Assembly: GCF_914767665.1 (NCBI RefSeq)
Contig: NC_059507.1
Span: 19,036,718-19,100,717, forward strand
DNA: 64,000 bases
Direction of reading: 5' to 3'
DNA from: Harmonia axyridis
Lineage: Eukaryota > Arthropoda > Insecta > Coleoptera > Coccinellidae
The first letter of the stretch is position 1. The number at the start of each line of letters is the position of its first letter. The position numbers and the translations under genes are program-made. Positions 21,458 through 32,517 of the stretch are shown here, piece by piece. The notes under the pieces were generated by a model. The model was not told where the DNA came from. It ran no database searches and saw nothing but the letters and a program-made list of their open reading frames with translations.

Positions 21458-22646
21458 GGGTAAATGCACTGGTTCTCGACCAGTTAACAGAAACATCGAT
21501 TTCGAGCACGATTTTTTCACACATAAACTTATCAAATTTTAATGGTGTTGGTGTTCATCGATTCTTTGGCGAGTTTTAAATGATTTGTCATCTAATTTTA
21601 AGCGTTCTTTCCGCATTTAACCTTTGAAATGTGAAAACTTATAGAAAATCTCAATAACCTCGGTTCTCGACCACGCCGCAGAGTTCTCGACCATTTTTGT
21701 GTTAGTTTTCGACCACTAAGGATAGTGGCCGCTCCACTTAAAAATTTTATAAAAAACTTTAGAGCGAGATGAGTGATTAGTTCTTACTTTCGTACCGTAC
21801 CATCGACATCACTACCTATCACTCAGATGGGTTTCAGATGAGGTAATCAAGTAAAAAACACTCAGAACGTGAAAAAAAAATTATTTTGCAAAAGTTTCCA
21901 CTTTCTATAAATATTTCAAAATAACAACTCATACAACATTATTTGGTTATTTTGCTCCTAATATCTATTTAGAAACTAATGAGTAAATAAAATATAAAAC
22001 ACCGACCACCAGTGGTCGAGAATTAAGTACAATCAAATTGGTTCTCGACCGCGAATAAATAAAGGGTAGAAATAAGTGTTTCAACGTTAATTCGGTGGTC
22101 GCAAACTAATATTCACAAAGTAGATATATGAATGAATCAAGGTATCGAAAAAAAACGAAAATGATCCAACAGAAATATATCAGTTGAAATGAACAATTAT
22201 TGAAGTAACATATTGGTTCTCGACCACTTATTTTCCAATACCAGTTCGCGACCGCCGAATATTAAACAAAAAAATATACATTTATTTGCTTTTTGATTGA
22301 AATACACTCGAAAATATATCTTATAGTTGATATGGAACAAAATATACACACATAATTCATTTGAAATGAGAAATAATTACTATTTTCTGGTCATATATCA
22401 CAAAGCACTTTTCTAAGAGAGGACGAGAAAGAACCCTTTTCTATGATAGACGATTATAAACTAATTTTTAGCGCGAAAACTCTGACCTATACCACTACTA
22501 TGCAAAGTATCTTGGAAGGGTAGAATGGTCGAGAACACATACCGCGAAAATATTTTGCACTACATGATATATTTTTATTATTATTTCATCTCAAATCACG
22601 GAATGGTCGAGAACCAGTGCCGGTCGGCTAACCAGTGCATTTACCC
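21458..22646. mobile_element. TA-flanked DNA transposon with GGTTCTCGACCA repeats, 1189 bp
   Basis: Inverted ends GGGTAAATGCACTGGTT and AACCAGTGCATTTACCC are flanked by TA on both sides (21456-21457 and 22647-22648). Inside, the 12-mer GGTTCTCGACCA or close variants occurs about eleven times on both strands: near 21472, 21662, 21682, 21705, 22012, 22040, 22098, 22215, 22241, 22525 and 22604. No protein-coding frame is visible, so this is non-autonomous. The TA duplication suggests a mariner-type or other TA-targeting superfamily; which one is open. Confidence 0.75.
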
Positions 22647-22649
22647 TAC

Positions 22650-23535
22650 ACTTTTTTAAAAATTATTGTAGGAAAAGATACAAAAATACATAACATAATT
22701 CTGTTAAACAAAGTAATCTTCCAATACTGGTGGTTTTACATAAAAAGAAATACTTGATTGACTTCCATTCAAACAGGTACATAAAGTAGACTGATATTTT
22801 ACATAGTAATGATACTTTGTCAACAAGTTTCTCTAATAGTTCCATCGATAAAACCCCAGTAGTTTGGTATAGCTCCACCCATATTACGAATTGGTAGACT
22901 AAAAACGAATCAAGATAATATAATATAATATATAATTTAACTTAAATTCAGCCAATAGCTTACCTATAACTAGAGATGATAACTATTTCTATACAGCCAC
23001 TTAGGTATGTGCATTCAAATTATCTTAGAAGTATCCATGATTTTCCACAATGAAGTTTGCAGTTATAAAAATAAACTTCGACAATGATTGCGAGACTTGT
23101 AGTAAAAATTTTCCAAGTCAACTAGTCGATTTGTTTCAATTGGTTTCGATACATTTTCTACACCCAACTAATATTAAAAATCAATTCCTCAATAATGGTC
23201 CCAGCTAAAATTTCTAACGCTATTTGTTCTTTCATTTTCGATTTTGAACTTTTACCAAATGAACTATTTTATTTATCAGAATACAAAATAAAGTACACAA
23301 ATGGACTGTATCATTGTTTTGATACTTGCAGCGACATCTGTTGTCAAATAGAATAGTTAATGCTTTTGAAGCGCTGCACATAGAATATTCATATATGTCA
23401 AATATCTAGAATAAACTGACTGTTTCTAGTTCTATTCCCGATTCAAGGGTAGGCAGCGCCCTCTTCAGCATGCTTTTTCGGCTAAAGGTAAGATATTGTA
23501 AACAAAAATATATTGAGTGTTATTTGTGAAGAAAG
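22650..23535. other. Spacer, no gene recognised
   Basis: It contains a 71-codon minus-strand frame (22663-22878) that I do not recognise and an AT microsatellite near 22919-22936. It may be eroded body of the neighbouring ISL2EU element. Confidence 0.35.
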
Positions 23536-23539
23536 AAAT

Positions 23540-24089
23540 ATGATGGACAAAGAAAATAGTGTATTCCTCAGTTTAACTGAATATTTCCGGTATTTGGAAG
23601 CAACTCCAAATAATAGGAATGTGATAGAAGGTGAATTCATTCTAATTTAAGAATAATCGTCCATTATCTAAAAAACAAACATTTTAGGAGAAGCGGTCTT
23701 GAATGCCGGTCATGTATTATGTGTGGGAATATAGGTAAAAGTATTAGTATTATGCTTAGAATTGTTCGCCTTAACATCTTGAAAATAATATTAAAAAAAA
23801 ATATCTTTATATTTCAGCAAAGCAAGCCTCTGACTTGGGGAATTGTAAATATATTATAAAAGAGAATAATAATTATGAACTGAAAAAAAAACATAAATAC
23901 TTTGCACAGGTGCAGGTGGGAATTGCAATCCTAAATTTAGACATTTTCCACTTTATTATTTATTTTTCAAGCAATAATTCATTCATTGAAATTAAGGTGC
24001 CCTTTGATGAAGAATACACATATAATATGTTAACTTCTTTGAAAAAAAAATATATTGAGAAAATGTTACACCATATTTGTAATGAATAA
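23540..24089 (+). pseudogene. ISL2EU copy 2: YqaJ-like accessory gene, internally deleted
   Basis: Three exon-like pieces are visible. 23540-23630 starts MMDKENSVFLSLTEYFRYLE and ends at a GT donor. 23688-23734 (EAVLNAGHVLCVGI, then TAG) follows a 57-bp intron ending TTTTAG. 23818-24089 follows an AG acceptor, with KKKHKYFAQVQVGIAILNLD. The last resembles the end of the YqaJ nuclease-like fold, where Y-x-QVQ is a conserved segment. The SWIM zinc finger and most of the nuclease core are missing. In ISL2EU elements this gene accompanies the transposase, and here it converges on the transposase remnant at 24396-25451. Confidence 0.6.
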
Positions 24090-24156
24090 TTGAAAAATTA
24101 ATATATTTTTTGAAATAAAATTCCAGTTATTCTATTTCCACTTATTATTTAAATAA

Positions 24157-24202
24157 CAACTAACCCATACACCGAAAGGTAACAAATGGGATACAGATTA
24201 TA
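24157..24202 (+). mobile_element. Short LINE/SINE tail insertion, about 45 bp
   Basis: AACCCATACACCGAAAGG and ATGGGATACAGATTATAT match the tail at 9336-9380. The flanks TTAAATAACAAC and ATAAATAACAAT form a probable target duplication of about 10 bp. It is a severely 5'-truncated copy. Confidence 0.6.
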
Positions 24203-24395
24203 TATATATAAATAACAATTGTTTCGCTACACAGAAGCTTTAGATTTAACATCTATATTGCTACTCGAAATAAAGGCAAAATACAAAAATATTCAGAAAT
24301 TATCTTCAGAAAAAATGGGGCTGGACAGGTTTACAATCGCACAACATATAATCATTATTTCTTCTATTTTAGGAACCAGGTTCCACGGTAAAACA

Positions 24396-25451
24396 TTACT
24401 CAATAGGTGGAAGATAGATCGTAGGTTTCAATACTGCCATTAACACAGTGAGCATGTCATAAAAAATTTCTTTTATACTTTGGGAACTGATGTTTCCAAA
24501 GAGTAAAGACAATACAACATAGCTCGTGTCATTCTTTAGTTTTGTATTTACAAAACTAAAGATTTTTTCCCTAATATTGAGGGATGAAACAAAATTTTCT
24601 CTTTTTCTTCTTAATACTAAAATTTCAATAGTTTTCAGTATTTCTAAAGAATTCAACCCTGTCAAGCTGTTAAGCTTTTGATTTGTAGTGATATTGTCAC
24701 AAATTATCCTTATTGATAAAAGCACATAGAGCTTCAGCAGCCAAAAATTCATCAGGCCTGTGAATCATTTCCTGAAATTTCAATATCATCATTTGATTCA
24801 ACTAGAATATCTCAATACTTTACCTGAGCATGAAGTTCATTTTCATCTTGATTTTGGATCATTACTTCACAGTCAGATTTCAACTGAAAATTTTGTAAAT
24901 ATTAGATTTATTTTCATTTAAAAGGATCATTATATAATTACAATTGGTTGTTGTACAGGATCATATCTAGTTGAATTCCGTCTTTCTTTCTTCTTTATGT
25001 TCTTATGAGTACCTGTAGGAAGGTTTATTGTTGGGACTGCATTTCTTTTCAAATTTCGGCGTCTCAAGTTAGTTTTTCTCGGTCTCAAACACAAATCTGC
25101 GTGTCTCAGCTCCTTACCTGAATATTGAAAAATATTACTACACATGGAGCTCGATTGATACTGATATTTTTACAACTTACTTTGTATATGAAAATCAGAC
25201 TCTTCAAAATGCTTTGAACAAACTTTCATGGAAGGTGTTATTTTCTTTCCGCACTTCAAATTTTTCTCCCAAATTTTTCGTACATCAACTTTCTCGACAA
25301 TACCACTTTTGCTAATTATTTCCAGTTTACAACTGTTATTCTTGGGAAAGCTATGGAATGAAACGGGTTCTCTGTTTGCTCTACTGTTGCATCCATAAAC
25401 ACAACAAAACACTTTTGATTTCGTTATTTTAGGGCAGTAATTACTATCCAT
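24396..25451 (-). pseudogene. ISL2EU copy 2: THAP transposase remnant
   Basis: Exon 1 (25181-25451) encodes a complete THAP domain: MDSNYCPKITKSKVFCCVYG at the start, HSFPK, and the closing CSKHF of the C2CH zinc site. It ends at a GTAAG donor and joins in frame to exon 2 (high end 25117; KELRHADLCLRPRK, with AVPTINLP as in copy 1). A short exon at about 24823-24880 and a last piece follow (24396-24780: RPDEFLAAEAL, SLTGLNSLEIL, KLKNDTSYVVLSLLFGNIS). The last piece has a frame change before the HTH region. The DDE catalytic part is missing, so the gene is dead although the THAP domain looks intact. Confidence 0.65.
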
Positions 25452-25956
25452 AATGTTGAAATAAATATTAGATAAATGATGAAACTCTAAAACACAACTC
25501 TTATAACTCCTCGAACACTAAAATATAAAAATTTAACTTGCAGAAATGCACGCCGTCAAAGCTTTCACTCCTACCGTACCTTAAGCCGATATTACAGTTT
25601 CTTCCGATAGGAGGCTTGGAGATGAACTTGAATCGCTAATTCTATGAAAGCAGTGTAGTCGCCATTTTTTATGCTTATCAGCGTTGCCAACCGTACGGTA
25701 ATTACCGTATTTGTACGGTAAATTGATGCCAAATACGGTATACGGTCCGAAGGGGCTACCGTACGCCAAAATACGGTAATTTCGTAATTTCAATTGCGAT
25801 TTTTTTTTTTGAGCTCATTGTAATAGTGGCTTTTGAAATTGTAATGTATCGATAAAAAGAAGTTTTATTTCTGTGTAATAGCACAACATTCTATGTTCAT
25901 GTAAAATAACAACCTGTAAAAATCATCTCAATTATAATTTACCGAAAATATCAAAT

Positions 25957-26838
25957 TTGAATCAAAATTTTCAGTCAGATAAGGTAGTACTGCCGTATTT
26001 GCATAAAATGATGGAGGAAGCTTATAGAAATTTTCTATTATGCTACATGGAAAGACAATACGTAACAAAAACTGCAATATCTGAAATAGATCCGTCTAAC
26101 AAAACTTGGTTTTTACCAAAGAAAAATGTTTATGTTGGCATAGATGTAATGAATGAAATTTCTAAGCCCATTATTTCAGAAATGCCTCAGTTATTAGAAA
26201 TGTTTTTTGAAAGATGCCAGCTTTTCTACTCATGTCTCTGTGTAGAAATTAGAAAACGGTATGATTTCGACAATTTTATTTTGCCAAAATTGCAGATATT
26301 TGTGCCTAAAAATGCAGTTTCTTCAGATATACACCAGCAGTTCCCATCATTAGCTCATTTGCTCCAAAATATGACACGTTTTTATGACAGTAGTGAAGGT
26401 CAACTAATCGATGAACAGTGGAGGTTGCTGCCAGATTACCGTTTTACTGCTGATGAAGAAAAAAAAATAGACATCAACGAGGACATTGACATATTCTGGG
26501 GAAAACTCCAAAAATATACAAATGAAATGGGTGTATTTGAATTCCAGAAATTGTCACAGTTCGTACTGAATATATTATCCCTTCCACACTCAAATGCTGA
26601 ATGCGAAAGAGTCTTCAGTAAAATAAACTTGGTTAAAACAAAATCAAGAAATAAGTTAATAACTAATACAATCAATGGTTGTTTATTAACGTCTCAGTGT
26701 GTGAAAAAAGATGGTAACTGCGTAGATTTTACACCTACTCAGAATATGTATGCAAGAATGAACAAAATTGATATGTATTCTAATTCTTCTAGTTCTAGTA
26801 TCGAAGTTGATGAAGATGAATTTGTCATAGACGGTTGA
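25957..26838 (+). pseudogene. hAT transposase, C-terminal half
   Basis: The 293-codon open frame contains LPHSNAECERVFSKINLVKT and the flanking helices of the hAT dimerisation domain (residues about 200-245), preceded by an RNase-H-like-fold tail region with LLPDYRFTADEEKK. It ends in a serine-rich and acidic tail. The N-terminal BED zinc finger and most of the DDE catalytic core are not present upstream before the TIR, so it cannot act as a full transposase. The first codon is an internal ATG chosen only because the frame opens there. Confidence 0.75.
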
Positions 26839-26982
26839 AATATAAATTTTTGAAAAGAGGACACATGAATGCAAATCATATTTGTAAGTCTAGTTACTTG
26901 AAGTTGTTGAATGAAATTATCAATTCAAATTAGTGTTAAATGCAATAAGATGAAATTGTTTTTCTTTTTTCTAGATGTTACA

Positions 26983-27372
26983 ATGGAATCAGAAGGTTTT
27001 ACAGAAGCAAGTAGCAGTTCGGCCACCCCCAAACGTAGTGGTAGTAAGCTGAGCCCCTTAACCAACCAGAGAATTGAAAGAATGAAGGCTAAAATCAATT
27101 CTTTGAAGTGCAAAATATTTAGGCGTAAAGTTCCCCACTGTTTTTGCAAAGGAAGACCCATCGAGGCTACCAATAGAACAAATATCTCAAGATTGATATG
27201 TGAATCAAAACGATACCTTTCCAAAGATGCTCATATTATTTTTGCTAATGAGTTGAAAGCAAACTTAGTTAATAAATTCAACAGAAGATATGATGATGAC
27301 TTGAAAGAAATGTGCTTGTTAAGCTTGTTAAGTGAATACAAAAAATCAAAAACTAAGAAATCTATGCAATGA
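26983..27372 (+). CDS. Second ORF inside the hAT element, function unknown
   Basis: A 129-codon frame starts MESEGFTEASSSSATPKRSG after a pyrimidine-rich AG acceptor (26974). It has a basic coiled-coil-like helix (RIERMKAKINSLKCKIFRRK) and a conserved-looking NRRYDDDLKEMCLLSLLSEY segment. It weakly resembles the coiled coil plus helical region after the THAP domain of P-element/THAP9-like proteins (inference from pattern only). Such a gene is not a normal part of a hAT transposon, so it may be a captured exon. It ends before the right subterminal repeats. Confidence 0.4.
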   Translation: MESEGFTEASSSSATPKRSGSKLSPLTNQRIERMKAKINSLKCKIFRRKVPHCFCKGRPIEATNRTNISRLICESKRYLSKDAHIIFANELKANLVNKFNRRYDDDLKEMCLLSLLSEYKKSKTKKSMQ

Positions 27373-27713
27373 ATAATGATTCACATTTAAGATTACTTAT
27401 ATATTACTTATTTTTATGTATATATTCTTCTGTACATTTTATTATGTTTATTCAATTGAATTAAAAATTCCACTAATTTGACAAAGCATTTTTTCTTTCT
27501 CTCCCTAATCTTTGATTTAGGGCTTAGTTAAATTTTGACAAGTTTAAATTACAATTTGTAGGTTAGGTATGGCCATAGAATAGAAAGAATTGTTTATCTC
27601 TTTCTCTATGTACTTCTGTGGTTCTGTGTACGGTAAAAGTGTCCCAAATACGGTAATTTCTCGTCCCTGATACGGTAATCTCAAGATTTTGGGTTGGCAA
27701 CGCTGATGCTTAT

Positions 27714-30020
27714 TGAATAAAGTTTTCGAACGTTGAATAAACACTTTTACTGAAAGACGATTTCCACTGATTTATATCAAAAACTCCAACAATTTCCTTA
27801 TGCTATTTCAACGACAGTTCAGATGAATAATTATCCATTTTATTTACTCACATAAAAATATCTTTATTTATTGCATCAAAAAGCAAAAACAAAATTTTTT
27901 GAAAAGTATGTTTTTTATTGTTTTATGTAAACAATTTCCTTGAACAATCTTCGAATACAATAATATTTGTTCGGGAAATATTTGTAAATAACATTTAATA
28001 TTAAATAACATACATCATTATTGATAATTAATTGATTAATGAACAATTCTGTTTATAATAATTAGCGCGTTCGGCAATAGCATCCGAGAGCGGACAGATT
28101 TTTTAGTCACGTGACCACAGATTTTACAAATAATCAAGAATTATCTGAAATAAACAAACGGTACAGAGCATCAGCTGTTATGTCAGTTCTTTGATATTTG
28201 CATGTGGCGCCTTTCGTGGCGAAATTAAATGAAATCATTGGTAAAACATAATAAATAATCATAATATACGCTTTTACTGTCTTGCCTGCTGAAAAGGTGT
28301 TAGAAATTTAAGTTTTTTTAACTATACTAAGAAGTTCTGAGTTGATTTTGTCTTCAATATTGAAAAGGAATTTTGAAGGTATGGACTTTATTATTATTAA
28401 TTATTTACTGCAAGAAATTCACAAATTCATTGCTATGTAGTTGGTTGACACAATTGATATTATAATAAGAAAAAGTAGCTTTTTTTAACATTTCTGGTTC
28501 TTACGAAAGGAGATATCCTGTAATGTTCAGAGAAAATCGTGAGAACCAAGGGACAGAAGTGGATTATTAGTATGAGTTTGGTAAGAATATTTGAGAAATG
28601 TTAGCAGATGTCTTTCATCTAAAACTTATTATAGTGCTAATCATTCTTTGAGAGAAATGGCAACCTGAAGTATTCCATAAATATGCAGTGCTCATTTTGT
28701 ATGAAACGTGAGGAATAATGACCCTGAAAGAACTTTTTTTAACCCAAAGATTTGTACAGGTTGGTTCAATTTAAATTATGTTACTATTCTCATTCTACTT
28801 ATTTCAGAAGTATAAAAAAATGGATAATTCCACTACAAGAATGAAAAAATAAAAAAGAAAAATAGCCTGATCTAGTAGAAAGTATATACCCAAGGATTAA
28901 TCACTTCTTCAATCTCCATTTGTAATATGGAGACAAAAATGTTTCAATGGAAGTTTAAGAAGGAAAAAAGGAATTCTCATGTCAAACTGATCCAAGTGAT
29001 CTGGAAGATGATATCATTTTATTTTCATCAGTAATTTCATAGACCATGGTGCCGAGGGAATGTGTGATTTTAAAATTACTGCCATAGGATATAAATAAGT
29101 GATATGTAAAATCAATGCAGTATTTAATAATAATATAATAATGATAATTTATTTTCACACAAGAAATTCATAAAAACATAAATATTCGCCATAAAAATTT
29201 TACATGTCTTGTAAAATCAAAAAATCTTGAACTATAAATGAATAATATTAATAGTCATTGTAATAAAAACATAAATATGTATGTTCGTACGAATTATCAA
29301 ATAATATTGAGAAATACATATGTACAAAAATGATTCCTAAATAAATTTCCTGATTCAAGAAATCGCTCAACCTGTACATTGTATGATCCAATAGCAAATC
29401 CTTCACTCTCTTACTGAAAACAACTGGACTCAAATCTAAGCAATAATCTGGAAGTTCAGAGACTCAGAGAAGTTTGGAGTCACAATTTTTCAAATTCATA
29501 ATTGCCATACTTAATCGGAGTCTAGCATAATGTTTATTTATTCTTTCAAATTAGCTCTCCTTTTTCTCTTCTCAAATATTGGCAATGGTGCTCAGTATTT
29601 ACAGCAGAAATAGTTTGACCTGAAATTATAAACAATTATAAAAATTATGTCTATCACTTACTAGAAACTTACCAAGCCTGTAAGAATTAACGAACTTAAT
29701 AGCAATTCAAGGGTAGTTTCCGACATCTGTAACCAAATTTGATTAGCTGCTTTGAATGTAAATATAGAGAAATTCACCAATTAAACCAAAAAAAAATGCT
29801 TAGTCGTTTCTACGTTTTTATTAATCACTCTTACCACACACTTAAATTTAAATGGCGCATTGCCCTATACTTACAGGAAGAACAGGGGGCCTTGCCCATT
29901 TATGAGTTTGGTTACAGATGTCGTCATGTGCGCTTAAATCGTCAATGGATGACATCAGTTCTCTATGATCTATTTCCTACTCTGTGATTGATATATCTCA
30001 TTTCCACCATTTTAGAGAAG
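27714..30020. other. Intergenic upstream of RpL21, no gene recognised
   Basis: AT-rich, with short open frames only. The stretch 28070-28260 is less AT-rich but shows no motif I can name. An 82-codon frame at 29739-29987 has no recognisable domain. No tRNA or other RNA gene was seen. Confidence 0.35.
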
Positions 30021-30023
30021 TAT

Positions 30024-30212
30024 TCCTTTTGCAAGTGAGTGTTGTGAGATCAGGTATGGTTATTTTCTTGTTATTGCCTTCTTCCACAATTTTAGACTTG
30101 ATTGTGTCGCATTTTGTCTAAGTAAATTATGATACTATTTTTTCATTCATTATTAGATCTATCAATTTTGTAAACCGTTCTCAACCTAATTCGCACACGT
30201 GTTCTGTTTTAG
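30024..30212 (+). promoter_or_regulatory. RpL21 5' leader with TOP-like start and 5'-UTR intron
   Basis: TTCCTTTTGC at about 30023-30032 resembles the terminal oligopyrimidine start of ribosomal protein mRNAs, which puts them under TOR-dependent translation control. A donor AG|GTATGG at 30053/30054 and a TTTTAG acceptor at 30212 bracket a 158-bp intron placed 5 bp upstream of the start codon, an arrangement frequent in insect ribosomal protein genes. The exact start is inferred. Confidence 0.55.
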
Positions 30213-30217
30213 CAAAA

Positions 30218-30697
30218 ATGACCAACTCAAAAGGTTATCGTAGAGGAACTAGAGATTTATTCTCCAGGAAATTCAGGAGACATGGAGTTATCCCTCTGTC
30301 CACCTATATGAAGGTATACAAAGTTGGCGATATCGTTGACATAAAAGGCAATGGTGCAGTACAAAAAGGTATGCCTCATAAGGCATATCATGGAAGAACA
30401 GGACGTGTGTACAACGTAACTCCTCATGCTCTAGGGGTTATAGTCAATAAACGTGTAAGGGGAAGAATAATTCCTAAGAGAATTAACCTTAGGGTTGAAC
30501 ATGTATCGCATTCAAAATGCAGAGTTGATTTCTTGAACAGAGTCAAGACTAATGAGAAGCTAAGGAAAGAAGCTAAAGAGAAGAATGTGAACATCAGTCT
30601 GAAAAGGCACCCTCAAAAACCTAGACCAAGCCATATTGTTAGCGGCGAAATTAAACCAGTATGTCTGGCGCCAATACCTTATGAATTCATTGCCTAA
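30218..30697 (+). CDS. RpL21: 60S ribosomal protein L21
   Basis: A complete 159-residue protein, the usual length of eukaryotic L21/eL21. It begins MTNSKGYRRGTRDLFSRKFR, carries the SH3-like L21e fold with YKVGDIVDIKGNGAVQKGMP and AYHGRTGRVYNVTPHALGV, and ends PYEFIA. eL21 is a structural protein of the large cytosolic ribosomal subunit. The coding part is a single exon. The ATG follows the splice acceptor at 30212 and has a good AAAAATGA context. An ATTAAA poly(A) signal lies at 30713-30718. No sign of damage, so I take this as the functional gene rather than a processed copy; the 5' intron supports that. Confidence 0.96.
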   Translation: MTNSKGYRRGTRDLFSRKFRRHGVIPLSTYMKVYKVGDIVDIKGNGAVQKGMPHKAYHGRTGRVYNVTPHALGVIVNKRVRGRIIPKRINLRVEHVSHSKCRVDFLNRVKTNEKLRKEAKEKNVNISLKRHPQKPRPSHIVSGEIKPVCLAPIPYEFIA

Positions 30698-30719
30698 ACT
30701 GAACTTTTAGTGATTAAAA

Positions 30720-31190
30720 GATAAAAGATTCTCAGTGTTTTTGTGTTCAAACCTTTTTCTTCTCCATTTTTCATGAACTTTTAATAGGATGAAAAATATT
30801 AAAATGATCTTATCAGGTAACCATTGATAAATTGTAGGAATCTTTGAATTTTTTGAATGTTAAATTCAAGATAAGTTCACAAAAAATATTTATTTCATTA
30901 TAAATACCTTCGAAAGTGTCAAAATTTATTTCGGGAACAATCTCGCAGGAATCATGTATCAATTTGATTTTACCATTATATGAAGTTGTAATATTTATGA
31001 GAGTTCATTAAGTGTAGTGCTGTTAAGAAAAATGGTATCTCATATGCGCTGATTTCAACACTAGCACACGATATTTGGTACATGAATAGATTATTTTGCT
31101 GAATGGAACATAAACTTTAGGTCAGGGTAATAATCAATTGTATCCCTGAAGTATTGAATTAGTTCTAATAGCATTACAAATTCTAAGCTT
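30720..31190. other. Spacer downstream of RpL21
   Basis: AT-rich sequence without recognised features. Confidence 0.35.
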
Positions 31191-31194
31191 AGAA

Positions 31195-31300
31195 GAATCC
31201 GAAGGTATTCATGGTTAATATTTAACATCTACTAGATTTGTATCTATTGCTTCTCTAATAAAATGACATCTTATATCAATATGCTTTGATTTGAATTAGT
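31195..31300 (-). pseudogene. Copia RNase H scrap
   Basis: The minus strand reads SKHIDIRCHFIREAIDTNLV, matching the KHIDIRHHFVRQVI segment near the end of the copia A polyprotein. About 35 codons remain, with no LTR nearby. Confidence 0.5.
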
Positions 31301-31304
31301 AAAT

Positions 31305-32517
31305 TTTTAAACTTTGATTTTGTTGTATAATATTATATAAATATAATTTCCTTCCAACTCGTATCATAAGATATGTATATTCCCCATTTTTGATCCTTCA
31401 ATTTCAAACCATTGAAATGAACATAAAAATAGATAGGATAAAGAGATAATCGAAAAAAAAAATATTTATTTGTTGCCAATGTCCTTTGAATTAACAGACA
31501 TTTCTTGAGATTGATTTTCACCTTTCTAAGTGTTGGCTTAAAAGCTCTGAACCACTCCTGAAGTAAACTTCAGGATTTCGTTTTCACACAAAAGTTTATC
31601 TTAAATTTGGTAGTTAGAGCATGTATGTAAATAATGGTTATGCCAACGACAGTTGGATCCCTTTGTTATAACCGTTGGTTGATGAATTCGTTGATTCAAT
31701 TTTAGCACATTGAATTATTGAAGCATTGCGACTTAAATAATGGATATTTCTCCTGGGGGGATACATCCCTTCCTTGGGTGGGCCACTGGTCCTCGCTATG
31801 CTTCTTAAAACAATGCTCTTTGATCATTAAAATATGCTTACTGTTTTTTAGCTTTAATATGATATTGTAGAATTGTTTGTAATCTACTTCTGAAACTTTA
31901 CATACATTTCTCTTACATAAGCCTAGAGCATTGTTACACCCTGGATCGTCTATGGAGAATCAGAATAATTGTTGGAGCTAAAAGAAATTCATTGTCTAAA
32001 AGGAGCTCATTATTCTGAACTGGAGTTTTCACATTGTAGTCAAGATTTCAATAGTCTTTCATAGATGTATTAAATCATTGTTGAAAAAAAAAACAGTAAA
32101 TGTAACAAGAATTAAAATAATTTATTATTAAAAATCAATAATATATTTACATATATGCAAGGAAAACTACAAATATAATATTTACATCTTCAGTGTCAGA
32201 TCAATGATCCTCCACTCTCAATATAAAGGCAACATCATTAGTAATTTCTAAGTCGTCAAGTTGAACATATATTTCACCATTCTTTCATTCAAGATTAGTT
32301 TCCCCACATTCATTCTGACAACTCATATTTCTTATACAAACTAATCTAGCTGGGTTAGATTAGATAAGTAGAAGTATTCTCAGATCACTTTGATTCTTTC
32401 GAAAGAATGGTATTTTCACAAATCTCATAGATTAGTGCGTTTTTTCTCATTTTTTTTCAATAGGATGGTATAAAAATTAAATGCAATTTGTGAATGAAAT
32501 TCACATCTCAGACAATA
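31305..32517. other. Spt2 3' side and spacer
   Basis: No gene seen. A right-end-like sequence of a hAT MITE (GGGTGGGCCACTG at about 31778-31790) is present without a matched left end. On the minus strand, AATAAA near 32116-32121 could serve as the poly(A) signal for Spt2. Confidence 0.35.

Larger units (their letters stand above)
25679..27705 (+). mobile_element. hAT transposon, 2027 bp, 8-bp TSD
   Basis: Perfect 13-bp terminal inverted repeats (CAGCGTTGCCAAC and GTTGGCAACGCTG) are flanked by ATGCTTAT at 25671-25678 and 27706-27713. Both subterminal regions are full of TACGGTA: at least six copies, counting both strands, in 25690-25790 and three in 27628-27682. Inside are the C-terminal part of a hAT transposase and a second ORF. 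The BED/N-terminal half of the transposase is missing. Confidence 0.9.

Noticed and set aside
22663..22878. 71-codon minus-strand ORF as a membrane protein
   Set aside because: Hydrophobic because of T-rich sequence. No start context, splice signals or recognised domain.
29739..29987. 82-codon ORF upstream of RpL21 as a gene
   Set aside because: No domain or splice support. The segment is probably intergenic, although the tail HVRLNRQWMTSVLYDLFPTL could be looked at again.
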